From Spirosoma rigui (GTDB lineage Bacteria; Bacteroidota; Bacteroidia; Cytophagales; Spirosomataceae): a stretch of 64,000 bases of DNA. The notes beneath the pieces were generated by a model that was not told where the DNA came from, searched no databases, and saw only the letters and a list, made by a program, of their open reading frames with translations. The translations under genes and the position numbers were made by a program. Positions 34,923 through 43,397 of the stretch are shown here, piece after piece; position 1 is the first letter of the stretch, and each line of letters begins with the position of its first letter. Location of the stretch: assembly GCF_002067135.1 (NCBI RefSeq), contig NZ_CP020105.1, positions 5,456,001 through 5,520,000 on the forward strand, read 5' to 3'.

Positions 34923-35638
34923 TGCCTGAGTTGATTTACAGTCAGAAGTAAGAAGAGGAAGATTAAACTGCTCAAGTACACTACATTACGGGAGTCGATT
35001 AACCCGCGCCCCAGCGCCCGATACTGTTCGTCGAGGGCGAAATACGACAAATAATAAGCCAGTCCGCCGGGAGTCAGCAAACCAGCCAGCGCCCCCAGTC
35101 CCACGTAAAACAGGAAGCATCCAAACACGCCCAGCACAAAGGCAACGACCTGGTTGTCGTTCAGCGATGAGGCCCAGGTGCCAATGGCAACAAACACCCC
35201 GGCCAGCAAAATCAGCCCGATATACGAGCCAAATACCCCCGCCGAATCGATATTGCCCACCGGCGACCCCAGCTGGTACAGCGTTACGTAGTATACCAGC
35301 GTTGGCAACAACGTCAGAATGACCAGCAGCCAGCTCGCGCCAAACTTGCCAGCCACCACGCCCCATCGACTGACGGGTTTAGTAAGCAGCCATTCCAGCG
35401 TTCCCGTCCGTATTTCGTCGGCAATAGAGCGCATGGTAATGGCCGGAACCATAAACAGCATGACGTAAGGCGTCAGATTAAAGAATGCGCCCATATCAGC
35501 GTAGCCATTGTCGAGCAGACTCGTATCCGGAAATACCCACAGCAACAAGCCCACCGCCGTCAGGAACACGCCCATGATAATATAGGCGATGGGTGACGAA
35601 AAAAATTGGTTGACTTCTTTGCGAAAGATGGCCAGCAT
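34919..35638 (-). CDS. gldF: Gliding-type ABC transporter permease
   Basis: A 239-residue ABC-2-type permease with six membrane helices. The N-terminus FRKEVNQFFSSPIAYIIMGVF and RSIADEIRTGTLEWLLTKPVS match GldF, first described in gliding Flavobacterium. The usual partner gldG is not next to it; instead the gene sits between a DUF4199 gene and a VanZ gene, with overlapping or short junctions on both sides. It would work with an ATPase (GldA-like) not present in this window. Confidence 0.85.
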   Translation of the reverse strand: MLAIFRKEVNQFFSSPIAYIIMGVFLTAVGLLLWVFPDTSLLDNGYADMGAFFNLTPYVMLFMVPAITMRSIADEIRTGTLEWLLTKPVSRWGVVAGKFGASWLLVILTLLPTLVYYVTLYQLGSPVGNIDSAGVFGSYIGLILLAGVFVAIGTWASSLNDNQVVAFVLGVFGCFLFYVGLGALAGLLTPGGLAYYLSYFALDEQYRALGRGLIDSRNVVYLSSLIFLFLLLTVNQLRQ

Positions 35639-35660
35639 GGCGGACGGATAGACTATTTTT

Positions 35661-36179
35661 TTACTCGAACGGGTTCGCTTTACTCTGGCGAAGAATAGCT
35701 GCGATCACCAGCGAAAACACCACCCCAATGAAAATCGTACCAAAAATACCGATGATGAACTGCAGCCCCGGACTCTGAAACGTCTGGGCAATACTTACGG
35801 CCTGTTCGATCTGCTCATCGCTCATACCCTGGGTTTCCAGTTGATCCCGCATCTGCTCCGTTACCCGTTCCTGCATTCCGGGATCAATCACGGTGCTGTA
35901 CAACACGGTATAGGCCGACGACAGCAGACCCGCCACCGCCGACAGCAATGCCCCCAGGCCTACCCCTTCGCCGAAAGTCAGGTAGCCCCCGTTCAGGGTT
36001 CGGTATTCACGCATGCCCAGCACCAGTCCAATGATGATGATCACGTAAATAATTACCGTCAGCATCCCGTTCGCCATCTGCCCGAGGGTGTAGAGCAGGG
36101 TTGAGTAAACGATCAGGGCCAGACCAGTAATGACACCCCATTTCAGGGCCACGCGGGCGGTAGAGGTTTCGTCGTTCAT
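35661..36179 (-). CDS. DUF4199 membrane protein (copy 2)
   Basis: A 172-residue protein with four membrane helices; the DUF4199 pattern is MREYRTLNGGYLTFGEGVGLGALLS followed by a loop ending in two more helices. It is a tandem paralogue of the next upstream gene, 16 bp away. DUF4199 proteins are near-exclusive to Bacteroidota and have no known function. Confidence 0.85.
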   Translation of the reverse strand: MNDETSTARVALKWGVITGLALIVYSTLLYTLGQMANGMLTVIIYVIIIIGLVLGMREYRTLNGGYLTFGEGVGLGALLSAVAGLLSSAYTVLYSTVIDPGMQERVTEQMRDQLETQGMSDEQIEQAVSIAQTFQSPGLQFIIGIFGTIFIGVVFSLVIAAILRQSKANPFE

Positions 36180-36195
36180 TTCCAGTATATTTAGT

Positions 36196-36750
36196 TTATG
36201 GGTTAAGCACTCCGTAATCCTGCTTTCGGAAGATCAGGGATATAATCAGCACAGGCAGCACCGCCAGCGCCGTTTTCTTGGTCAGCTCATCGGGCAGCAG
36301 CACAGACGGTTGCATGGTACTGACTTTTGACCATTGTTCGTTGAACGTTTCCGGACCAAACTGATCGACCAGTTGTTTCTTCCCTTCCAGCAGCAACTTC
36401 TTCGAGTTGACCACATAGTCGGCAAAGACGCCGGGGTCAACCTGCGTCACGAACAGGTAGATGAGCCAGCCCGTTACCAGGGCTGCCACCGTATTCAGTA
36501 CGTAGCCAATTGTGAGGCCTTCCCACAAATGCAGGCGACCGTGTCCGATCGTCTTCCGGTAATACCAAACGGTGGCAACAATCATAATGATATGTATACC
36601 GTAGTCGAGCACCCGAATATTCCCCAAGGCAGGTACGCCCAGGGCGTATAAACCCAGAAAATACAAAAAACACAATACCCCCGTTGCCAGCCCGGCCAGG
36701 AGCGGGAACTTCAACAGGGGGTGATTGAAATAAGCGGCAATTTTGTTCAT
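36196..36750 (-). CDS. DUF4199 membrane protein (copy 1)
   Basis: A 184-residue protein with four membrane helices and the DUF4199 middle motif HGRLHLWEGLTIGYVLNTVAALV. Its ATG overlaps the stop of the dihydroorotase-like gene by four bases (36747-36750), so translation is probably coupled. Function unknown. Confidence 0.82.
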   Translation of the reverse strand: MNKIAAYFNHPLLKFPLLAGLATGVLCFLYFLGLYALGVPALGNIRVLDYGIHIIMIVATVWYYRKTIGHGRLHLWEGLTIGYVLNTVAALVTGWLIYLFVTQVDPGVFADYVVNSKKLLLEGKKQLVDQFGPETFNEQWSKVSTMQPSVLLPDELTKKTALAVLPVLIISLIFRKQDYGVLNP

Positions 36751-38042
36751 ACGGCAGGTGTGAACTGGCCCTGATGCACCGTACCGACAACGCGGCCGGT
36801 GAGCGTCTGGCCCAGAAACGGTGAATTTTTGGACTTCGATAACGTCCGGTCAAACGTCCACGTTCCGGTCGGATCGAAGAGCGTCAGACTGGCTACCTGC
36901 CCCTCGGCAACCGTAAGGGCCGGAAGTCGGAGAATCTGACGGGGACGGGCGGTAATTTTAGCCACCAGTGTTGCCAGGGGTATGGTTTTGTTCTTGCTCG
37001 TGACCGCAGCGAAAACAGTTTCCAGGCCGGTCATGCCAAACTCGGCCTGATCAAACTCCAGGTTCTTGCTTTCGGCATCCTGCGGACTATGATCCGATAC
37101 GATAGCATCGATGGTGTCGTCGGCGAGGCCCGCCCAGAGCGCAGCTACGTCATCGACCGACCGGAAGGGCGGGTTCACTTTCAGATTCGTGTCGAATCCA
37201 GCCATCACGGAGTCGTCGAAAACGAGTTGGTGAGCGGCTACGTCGCAGCTTACAGGCATTCCCTGCGCTTTGGCACGCCGGATCAGTTCGACCGACCGAG
37301 CAGTCGAAACCGTTGAGAAGTGCAGCACGGGGTCCGTAGCCGGGGTGGCCGGTCCGGTTTCGCCGAGTACGTATTCCAGCAGCCGCAGATCGCGCTCCAC
37401 CATCAGCTCCTCAGCCAGCGCCGGCATTCCCTTCAGTCCAAGCAGGGTACTTTGAACGCCTTCGTGCATCTGCCCGAACCGGGTCAGCATTTCCTCCTCC
37501 GGGCGGTTCATCAGCAGGCCGTTGATCGGATGCAGATACTGCAGCGTCTTAAGCAGCAAATCGGGATTTTGCAGCGGATGGTGTCCATCCGAAAAGGCGA
37601 CCGCGCCGGCATGGTGCAGATCGAGCATATCGGTAAAATCTTCACCAGCCGCCTTCTTGGTGATAGCGGCAATTACGTGAACGGTTACCGGTTGCCCCTC
37701 GCCCAACCGACGGACATAACCAAGTGTATCCTTGGCGTCGATAACGGGCTGCGTGTTGGGTAATACGGCAATATCGGTGAAGCCGCCGGCGGCAGCCGCG
37801 CGGCATACCGAAGTCAGGTCTTCTTTGTGCTCGAAACCGGGGTCCTGCGCCAGCACGCGCATGTCGATCCAGCCCGGCGATACGTGCAGATTGTCGGCGT
37901 CGATAACGCGGGTGTTTTCACCGGCGGGGAGGCCGGTACCAATCTGGCGGATCAGACCATGTTCAATGAGAAGATCACAGACCTGCCCGTCGAATGACGA
38001 AGCAGCATCAACAACGCGAGCGGAACGGATTAAGATTTGCAT
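36747..38042 (-). CDS. Dihydroorotase-like protein lacking the HxH metal site
   Basis: A 431-residue amidohydrolase homologous to dihydroorotase (pyrimidine synthesis). The family motif after strand 1 is normally D-x-H-x-H, two metal ligands; here it reads Asp60-Met-Arg62-Val-Leu64 (PGWIDMRVLAQDPG). Other active-site positions are partly kept: LPNTQPVID, HFSTVST and SDHSPQ. It thus resembles the inactive dihydroorotase homologues that some bacteria use as partners of aspartate transcarbamoylase. It heads an operon with two DUF4199 genes, gldF and VanZ. Catalytic activity is doubtful. Confidence 0.85.
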   Translation of the reverse strand: MQILIRSARVVDAASSFDGQVCDLLIEHGLIRQIGTGLPAGENTRVIDADNLHVSPGWIDMRVLAQDPGFEHKEDLTSVCRAAAAGGFTDIAVLPNTQPVIDAKDTLGYVRRLGEGQPVTVHVIAAITKKAAGEDFTDMLDLHHAGAVAFSDGHHPLQNPDLLLKTLQYLHPINGLLMNRPEEEMLTRFGQMHEGVQSTLLGLKGMPALAEELMVERDLRLLEYVLGETGPATPATDPVLHFSTVSTARSVELIRRAKAQGMPVSCDVAAHQLVFDDSVMAGFDTNLKVNPPFRSVDDVAALWAGLADDTIDAIVSDHSPQDAESKNLEFDQAEFGMTGLETVFAAVTSKNKTIPLATLVAKITARPRQILRLPALTVAEGQVASLTLFDPTGTWTFDRTLSKSKNSPFLGQTLTGRVVGTVHQGQFTPAV

Positions 38043-38098
38043 GGCCTTGCCCTGTCTGGCCTTTTGGCAGGAAGGGGGTGGAAGGTTAATTCATAAAA

Positions 38099-38132
38099 AA
38101 GGCTCCACGGGCGAACTGCCTGCCGGAGCCTT
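38099..38132 (-). terminator. Terminator of gcvH
   Basis: AAGGCTCC (38099-38106) pairs with GGAGCCTT (38125-38132); on the minus strand a T-run follows. It separates gcvH from the dihydroorotase-like operon. Confidence 0.8.
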
Positions 38133-38155
38133 CTCACGTTTTGTCAGAAAATGAA

Positions 38156-38539
38156 TCAGGCACCAACTAACTCCTGATAGGCTTCAGCCGTCAGCAGTCC
38201 GTCTTTGTCTCCCGAATCAGCCGGTTTCACCCGAATGATCCAGCCTTCGCCGTAGGGATCGCTGTTGAGCAATTCAGGTGACTTTTCGATAGCGGGATTC
38301 AGCTCCAGTATTTCGCCTTCGATGGGCAAAAATAGGTCTGATACCGTTTTTACAGCCTCTACCGACCCGAACACATCACCCTTCGCGAGCGATTGTCCGG
38401 TGCTGCTCACGTCGACATAAACGATATCACCCAGTTCGTGCTGGGCAAAATCAGTAATGCCAACAACGGCCGTACCGTCGGCTTCCATCCGAATCCATTC
38501 GTGATCCTGCGTATAACTCAGTTCTGCGGGGAAATTCAT
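38156..38539 (-). CDS. gcvH: Glycine cleavage system H protein
   Basis: The lipoyl carrier of the glycine cleavage system, shuttling the aminomethyl group between the P, T and L proteins. The 127-residue length is typical. The N-terminus has [11 protein letters not shown] and the lipoylated lysine is Lys64 in [14 protein letters not shown]. The C-terminal [13 protein letters not shown] pattern is also conserved. A terminator follows directly, so it is transcribed alone. Confidence 0.96.
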   Translation of the reverse strand: MNFPAELSYTQDHEWIRMEADGTAVVGITDFAQHELGDIVYVDVSSTGQSLAKGDVFGSVEAVKTVSDLFLPIEGEILELNPAIEKSPELLNSDPYGEGWIIRVKPADSGDKDGLLTAEAYQELVGA

Positions 38540-38710
38540 TGCGGGGTGAGTAATTTATAGATAGCGCAAAATACGGTAGCCGTGGCCGCATTTGCAAACC
38601 TATTCGGCGACCATCCCACCGCTTCGGAAAGCATCCCCCGTTACCAGCCGTACCGAAAGGCCGTGCATGAGCGGGGATGCTTTCCCGGAGAGCCGTGGGC
38701 GGCCAACTGA

Positions 38711-39799
38711 TTAGTTTTCGTTCTTCAGCGACTGCATGTCAATCACGAAGCGGAACCGAACGTCTTCTTTCTGCATCCGGTCGAAAGCTTCGTTGATGTC
38801 CTGCATCGCAATCATCTCTACGTCTGGCTTGATGCCATGCTCGGCGCAGAAGTCCAGTACTTCCTGCGTTTCCTGGATGCTGCCGATGAGCGAGCCGGAG
38901 ATGGATCGACGCTGGAACGCAACTTCCATGTTGCTGAGCGCGCTTTTGTAAGGAGCCAGCAGCCCTACTGTAACAATGGCACCGTCGTGTTTCAGCAGGC
39001 TGACGTATGGATTGAGGTCAAATTCGTCCGGAACGGTAGCCAGAATGAAGTCGAAAGTAGCTTCGTGCTGCTTCATGATTTTTGTATCGGTCGATACAAT
39101 AACCTGATGAGCTCCCAGGGCCAGGGCGGCCTGCCGTTTAGCCTCTGTTGTGGTGATGGCAGTTACCGTAGCGCCCATAGCCCGGGCCAGTTTAACGGCC
39201 ATGTGACCGAGTCCGCCAATGCCTACTACACCCACGGTGCTGCCGGCCTGAATATTCCAGTGGCGCAGGGGGGAATAGGTCGTCACGCCAGCGCACAGGA
39301 TGGGCGCAGCGGCTTTGATGTCCAGCGCGTCGGGAATGCGTAGCACGAATGATTCTTTCACGACCACGCTGGTCGAATACCCACCGAAGGTATTGAACTT
39401 GCTGCCGTCCGGCTTCATGTAACCGTTGTAGGTAGCGGTCCAGCTAACGGGTCCCTGGCAGTAATTTTCCTCCCCCTGCTTACACGACGGACACGAGCCG
39501 CAGGAATCAACCATGCAGCCGACGCCAACAACGTCACCCACCTTGAACTTGCTGACGCCGGTACCCGCCTGAATAACTTTACCGATAATTTCGTGGCCCG
39601 GTACGCACGGGTAAACCGTGTTGTTCCAGTCGTTGCGAACCTGGTGAAGGTCGGAGTGGCACACGCCACAGTACAGAATGTCAATGAGCACTTCATCGGC
39701 CTTGGGTGTGTTCCGCTCGATGTCCATCCGGCTCAGGGTGTTGAACCGGTTCAGGAGCGCGCCTTCGGTTCCGTACGCTTTTACTGTAAGTTGTTCCAT
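38711..39799 (-). CDS. Zinc-dependent NAD(P) alcohol dehydrogenase (cinnamyl-alcohol/YahK type)
   Basis: A 362-residue medium-chain dehydrogenase. Catalytic zinc ligands are in CGVCHSDLH and the GHE of CVPGHEIIGKV; the structural zinc cysteines are in DSCGSCPSCKQGEENYC; the cofactor fold begins at VGVVGIGGLGHMAVKLA. This layout matches YahK/cinnamyl-alcohol dehydrogenases that reduce a broad range of aldehydes. No functional link to neighbours is evident. Confidence 0.92.
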   Translation of the reverse strand: MEQLTVKAYGTEGALLNRFNTLSRMDIERNTPKADEVLIDILYCGVCHSDLHQVRNDWNNTVYPCVPGHEIIGKVIQAGTGVSKFKVGDVVGVGCMVDSCGSCPSCKQGEENYCQGPVSWTATYNGYMKPDGSKFNTFGGYSTSVVVKESFVLRIPDALDIKAAAPILCAGVTTYSPLRHWNIQAGSTVGVVGIGGLGHMAVKLARAMGATVTAITTTEAKRQAALALGAHQVIVSTDTKIMKQHEATFDFILATVPDEFDLNPYVSLLKHDGAIVTVGLLAPYKSALSNMEVAFQRRSISGSLIGSIQETQEVLDFCAEHGIKPDVEMIAMQDINEAFDRMQKEDVRFRFVIDMQSLKNEN

Positions 39800-39962
39800 A
39801 ACGTTGTTAACACTTGATTGGGGCTATTAACTATATACCTACGGAATAAATAGATATAAGCCTCAAATGTTTGAGCGCACACTCACTTGCTATAGAGACG
39901 TCCGTACCGATCGGCCGGATGCTCGCTCTACCGCCGACCGGCACGGACGCATTATACACAAA

Positions 39963-40013
39963 ACCGGGCTCAACGGGTTGCCTTCCTGCGAAGAGCAACC
40001 CGTTGAGCCCGGT
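39963..40013 (-). terminator. Strong terminator of the Gfo/Idh/MocA gene
   Basis: A perfect 19-bp stem (39963-39981 with 39995-40013) around a 13-base loop that itself holds CTTC/GAAG. On the minus strand a T-rich stretch follows. It lies 37 bp beyond the oxidoreductase stop. Confidence 0.8.
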
Positions 40014-40049
40014 CGGTCAATGGCTACCGTTTTCCTGAATAATTCCTGC

Positions 40050-41144
40050 TTACAACCGCACCGGCATACCGGTTTTAACCGATTCGTCGCAGGCAAAGGC
40101 GATCTGTAAACTGTTCACAGCGTCCTGAACGTGGTCGGTCAGATCGATATCCTCCGTAATAGCCCGTAAAAAATAGCGTTGTTCCCGATTGCAGAGTTCT
40201 TGGTGGCCGGGTTCGTCCTGCATATCGATCCACTGATCCGGCTTTGTAAACTCATCCTCACTGTTGAGATCGGCGTAGTGGACTCGCAGCGATTCGGTTT
40301 TGGTGTGCGCATCAACATTGTCTGAGTTGCCAGCAGCAGCGGCATTCTTGGCCACGATAGACACGCACCCTTTGGGTCCGATCACGTCCTTGACAAAGAA
40401 GGCCGTTTCACTCATCATGGGGCCCCAGCCGGCTTCATACCAACCTACCGATCCATCCTCGAACCGGATCTGTAGCTGGCCGTAGTTGTAGTTGTCAGCA
40501 GGGATATCATCCGTCAGCCGGGCACCAATGGCATTTACCTGTACCGGTTTGGAACGGGTCATCTGGCACATCACATCGATGTAGTGCACCCCACAATCGA
40601 CGATTGGGCTGAGCGACTTCATCAGGTTCCGGTGAACGGTCCACATCATCCCGTGGCTCTGCTGGTTGAGGTTCATCCGCATCACCAGCGGGCTGCCCAT
40701 TTCGCGGGCCACCTCCACAAACTTCTCCCAGGACGGGTGATGCCGCAGGATATAGCCCACGACCACTTTCTTTCCTGCTTTCTGCGCGGCTTCCATCACC
40801 CGCTTTGCCCCTTCGACCGTATCGGCCAGCGGCTTTTCAATGAACACGTGGCATCCCTGTTCGAGCGCCTGTAACGCGAATGATTCGTGCGTATCGGGGT
40901 AGGTAGAAATACAGACTGCATCAGGCCGGGTTTCGGTCAGCGCCGTCGTGTAGTCATCAAACAGGGCATAGGCCCCACCGAGCCGCTCGTTTAGTACGTT
41001 TTTACTGTTGCCCGTCGATACGATCCCGCAGATCTCGAAACCGTCGATCGACTGGTACGCTATGGCATGAGACGCGCCCATGTTACCGCAGCCCACGACC
41101 AGAACGCGCAGCGATTGTTGTAATGAATTCGTTGAACTTGACAT
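40050..41144 (-). CDS. Gfo/Idh/MocA family oxidoreductase
   Basis: A 364-residue NAD(P)-dependent sugar or inositol dehydrogenase-like enzyme. The Rossmann start is VLVVGCGNMGASHA; the family motif is CHVFIEKPLADTVEGA with the conserved E-K-P lysine. The catalytic histidine is likely within SPIVDCGVHYIDVMCQM. It follows a sugar dehydrogenase-like gene by 67 bp on the same strand, perhaps forming a small sugar-oxidation unit. The substrate is unknown. Confidence 0.9.
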   Translation of the reverse strand: MSSSTNSLQQSLRVLVVGCGNMGASHAIAYQSIDGFEICGIVSTGNSKNVLNERLGGAYALFDDYTTALTETRPDAVCISTYPDTHESFALQALEQGCHVFIEKPLADTVEGAKRVMEAAQKAGKKVVVGYILRHHPSWEKFVEVAREMGSPLVMRMNLNQQSHGMMWTVHRNLMKSLSPIVDCGVHYIDVMCQMTRSKPVQVNAIGARLTDDIPADNYNYGQLQIRFEDGSVGWYEAGWGPMMSETAFFVKDVIGPKGCVSIVAKNAAAAGNSDNVDAHTKTESLRVHYADLNSEDEFTKPDQWIDMQDEPGHQELCNREQRYFLRAITEDIDLTDHVQDAVNSLQIAFACDESVKTGMPVRL

Positions 41145-41211
41145 GAAGAAAGGTTTTGACCCGCAACGTTGACGAATCGCTTCAACAAAAATAGGTATCC
41201 GTTTCGTTATT

Positions 41212-42540
41212 CTATTTCTTACCCGACGCCGATGCTGACTTTACACCCCCCGCCGGACTTTTATAAGCAATCCGGAACAGGGTTCCGTTCAGGTCGTCGG
41301 TTACATACAGCGAACCATCCGGTCCCTGGGCCAGTCCACAGGGGCGGTGCTGCACGGGCCCCGTTGGTTTCACCAGGTCGGTACCGGCGAAGTTATCGGC
41401 AAAGATCTCCCACTTGCCCGCTGGCTTGCCATTTTTAAACGGAATAAACCCAACCAGGTACCCTTTGTGGAGCGACGCCGACTGAGCGTGGAAAGCGATA
41501 AATGCGCCGTTGCGGTACTTTTCCGGAAAGGCCGTGCCGGTGTAGAACAGCAGGCCATTGGGACCCATGTGGGCCGGGAAAGCCGCCAGGGGTGTAATGG
41601 TTTTCTCACCACCCGTTTTTTTGCCATCACCGCCGTATTCCGGTGCCAGGATCTTCTTCTTCTGGATGTGGTCGTAATAAACGTAGGGCCAGCCAGCGTC
41701 ATCGCCCTTGTGCACTTCATACATCGTTTCGGCGGGTAGCTCGGCACTTTGCTGGGGCGTATAGTACTGCGGATAGAAATCGTGGAACTGCCCGCGCCCG
41801 TGCTGCAGCACAAAAAGGGAGTTACTCTTCGGGTTCCAGTCGAGGCCAACCACGTTTTTCAGACCTGTAGCGTAGCGAACCCCGTCGGCAAAAGCCTGGT
41901 TGGGCTTGTTGGCGTTGAATTGCCAGATACCGGCAGCCGAATCGAGCAGGGGGCACGGCATCATACCCTTGCCCGTACCGGCTTCCCGGCAGGCATCATT
42001 GTCGGACGCAATGTTGACGTAAATATTATTCTGATTGTCGACGGCGATGGACTTCGACTGGTCACGGGTTTTCACCCGCAGGCCGGAAACGATCTGTTCG
42101 GGCTGCTCGGGGTTGATGACCTCCTCTTTCTCGTTTAGTTTATAGCGGTAGATACCCGAATTGGAAGAGGCATACAGGAATCCGTTTTTGAGGTAGATAC
42201 CCGTGCCTGGATAGTCGCCAAAACCGGTTCGCTCGTCAGCAACGCCATCCTTATCCGTATCGCGCAGGCGGTAGATGCCTTTACCATCCTTTAATTTCGA
42301 GAGCTTGACGTAGATATCGCCCGTTCGGGTGATGGCGATGTGCCGGGCAGGGCCCAAGTCTTCGGCCACGATACTCGCCGAGAAGCCGGTCGGGAGTTTA
42401 ATCTCGGCTGGCGAAATAGCTTTGTGCCGACTACCGGTGGATCGGACGGGCGTTTTCCCGTGGTGAGGGGGCGTACCCAGGCAGGTTGTGGCGACCAGCA
42501 TAGCCAGTAAGGCAGGAAGGCGCCCAGAAGAGTTCGTCAT
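41212..42540 (-). CDS. Secreted glucose/sorbosone dehydrogenase-like beta-propeller
   Basis: A 442-residue exported protein with a leader ending near LGTPPHHG. The body is a six-bladed propeller of the soluble PQQ sugar dehydrogenase/sorbosone dehydrogenase type: LPTGFSASIVAEDLGPARHIAI at the start, YATGLKNVVGLDWNP, VLQHGRGQFHD, GDDAGWPYVYYD and the final GPDGSLYVTDDLNGTLFRI. It probably oxidises a sugar in the periplasm with bound PQQ, but no PQQ synthesis genes are visible, so the cofactor is an assumption. Confidence 0.82.
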   Translation of the reverse strand: MTNSSGRLPALLAMLVATTCLGTPPHHGKTPVRSTGSRHKAISPAEIKLPTGFSASIVAEDLGPARHIAITRTGDIYVKLSKLKDGKGIYRLRDTDKDGVADERTGFGDYPGTGIYLKNGFLYASSNSGIYRYKLNEKEEVINPEQPEQIVSGLRVKTRDQSKSIAVDNQNNIYVNIASDNDACREAGTGKGMMPCPLLDSAAGIWQFNANKPNQAFADGVRYATGLKNVVGLDWNPKSNSLFVLQHGRGQFHDFYPQYYTPQQSAELPAETMYEVHKGDDAGWPYVYYDHIQKKKILAPEYGGDGKKTGGEKTITPLAAFPAHMGPNGLLFYTGTAFPEKYRNGAFIAFHAQSASLHKGYLVGFIPFKNGKPAGKWEIFADNFAGTDLVKPTGPVQHRPCGLAQGPDGSLYVTDDLNGTLFRIAYKSPAGGVKSASASGKK

Positions 42541-42701
42541 GATATAGTCAACCGGAAGCGGGGCTCCGTCTAAGGTTTTACTCCTTAGTAAGCGCCAACA
42601 CGCCGATCCATACTACATCAGCAGACCAGCAAACAGCGGAACCTCGTCAATTTGACGGGTCTATCGTGCCGAAACCAGGCTATAGTGACAACGGAGCCGG
42701 C

Positions 42702-43226
42702 TCACCGATCAGCATACGAAATAGTCATGATCAGCAGTACCTCTTCTCCTTTTACGGTCCGCAGGGCAAACTCCTCCCCCACCCGTTTGCCCTGCATGGC
42801 CCGCGCCAGGGGGGCCGTAAATGCAATACACCCGTGCGATGCATTGGCTTCATCGACGCCGACAATGGTAAACCGGCGCTCCGTTCCTTTGGCGCTGCCG
42901 GTTTTTGTCCGGATCGTGACCGTAGCACCGAAACGTACCTCGTCGTGCGGCTGATTGGCGGGGTCAACGACTTTGGCGCTGGCAATACGCTGGTTGAGGT
43001 TGGCGATCTGGCCGTTCAGCAACGCCAGCTGCCGCATACGGTCGTTTTCCTCGCTGGCTTCGGTTTGACTACGGGCGTGTTCGGTTTCCAGCGCTGTCAA
43101 CTCATTACGTAGCAGGTCCAGACCGTGGGCCGTCACGTAGTTGGTCGCGCCGGGTGGCAACGGCGCCCGGGCCGGAATAACGACCGGCGCATCGGCGGTT
43201 TCATTTTTGAGAAAAGCACTGCTCAT
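42702..43226 (-). CDS. GreA/GreB-family transcription elongation factor
   Basis: A 174-residue protein that rescues stalled RNA polymerase by stimulating transcript cleavage. It has an N-terminal coiled coil (about 25-95; NELTALETEHARSQTEASEENDRM) and the C-terminal FKBP-like Gre domain (FGATVTIRTKTGS, RFTIVGVDEANASHG, RAMQGKRVGEEFAL). The usual acidic tip of Gre coiled coils (D-x2-E) is present only approximately as EASEEND, so a Rnk- or Gfh-like variant cannot be excluded. Confidence 0.83.
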   Translation of the reverse strand: MSSAFLKNETADAPVVIPARAPLPPGATNYVTAHGLDLLRNELTALETEHARSQTEASEENDRMRQLALLNGQIANLNQRIASAKVVDPANQPHDEVRFGATVTIRTKTGSAKGTERRFTIVGVDEANASHGCIAFTAPLARAMQGKRVGEEFALRTVKGEEVLLIMTISYADR

Positions 43227-43273
43227 GGCGAAGTTCGTCAGTTGATGAATGAATCGGCCCGTTTACGACCCAC

Positions 43274-43300
43274 ACCGGTCAGGCAACACGGCTGACCGGT
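43274..43300. repeat. Short hairpin upstream of the Gre gene
   Basis: ACCGGTCAG (43274-43282) and CTGACCGGT (43292-43300) are exact complements around a nine-base loop, between the aminotransferase stop and the Gre start. No T-run, so it may be a weak terminator or an operator. Confidence 0.4.
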
Positions 43301-43397
43301 ACGTCTGTTAAAACCGGGGGGCATGCATAAGGTTTCGCCCCGCCGATAGTGCAGAGCTCGACGGATTGACGAACCGGTTCATCAACGGACCAACTCC

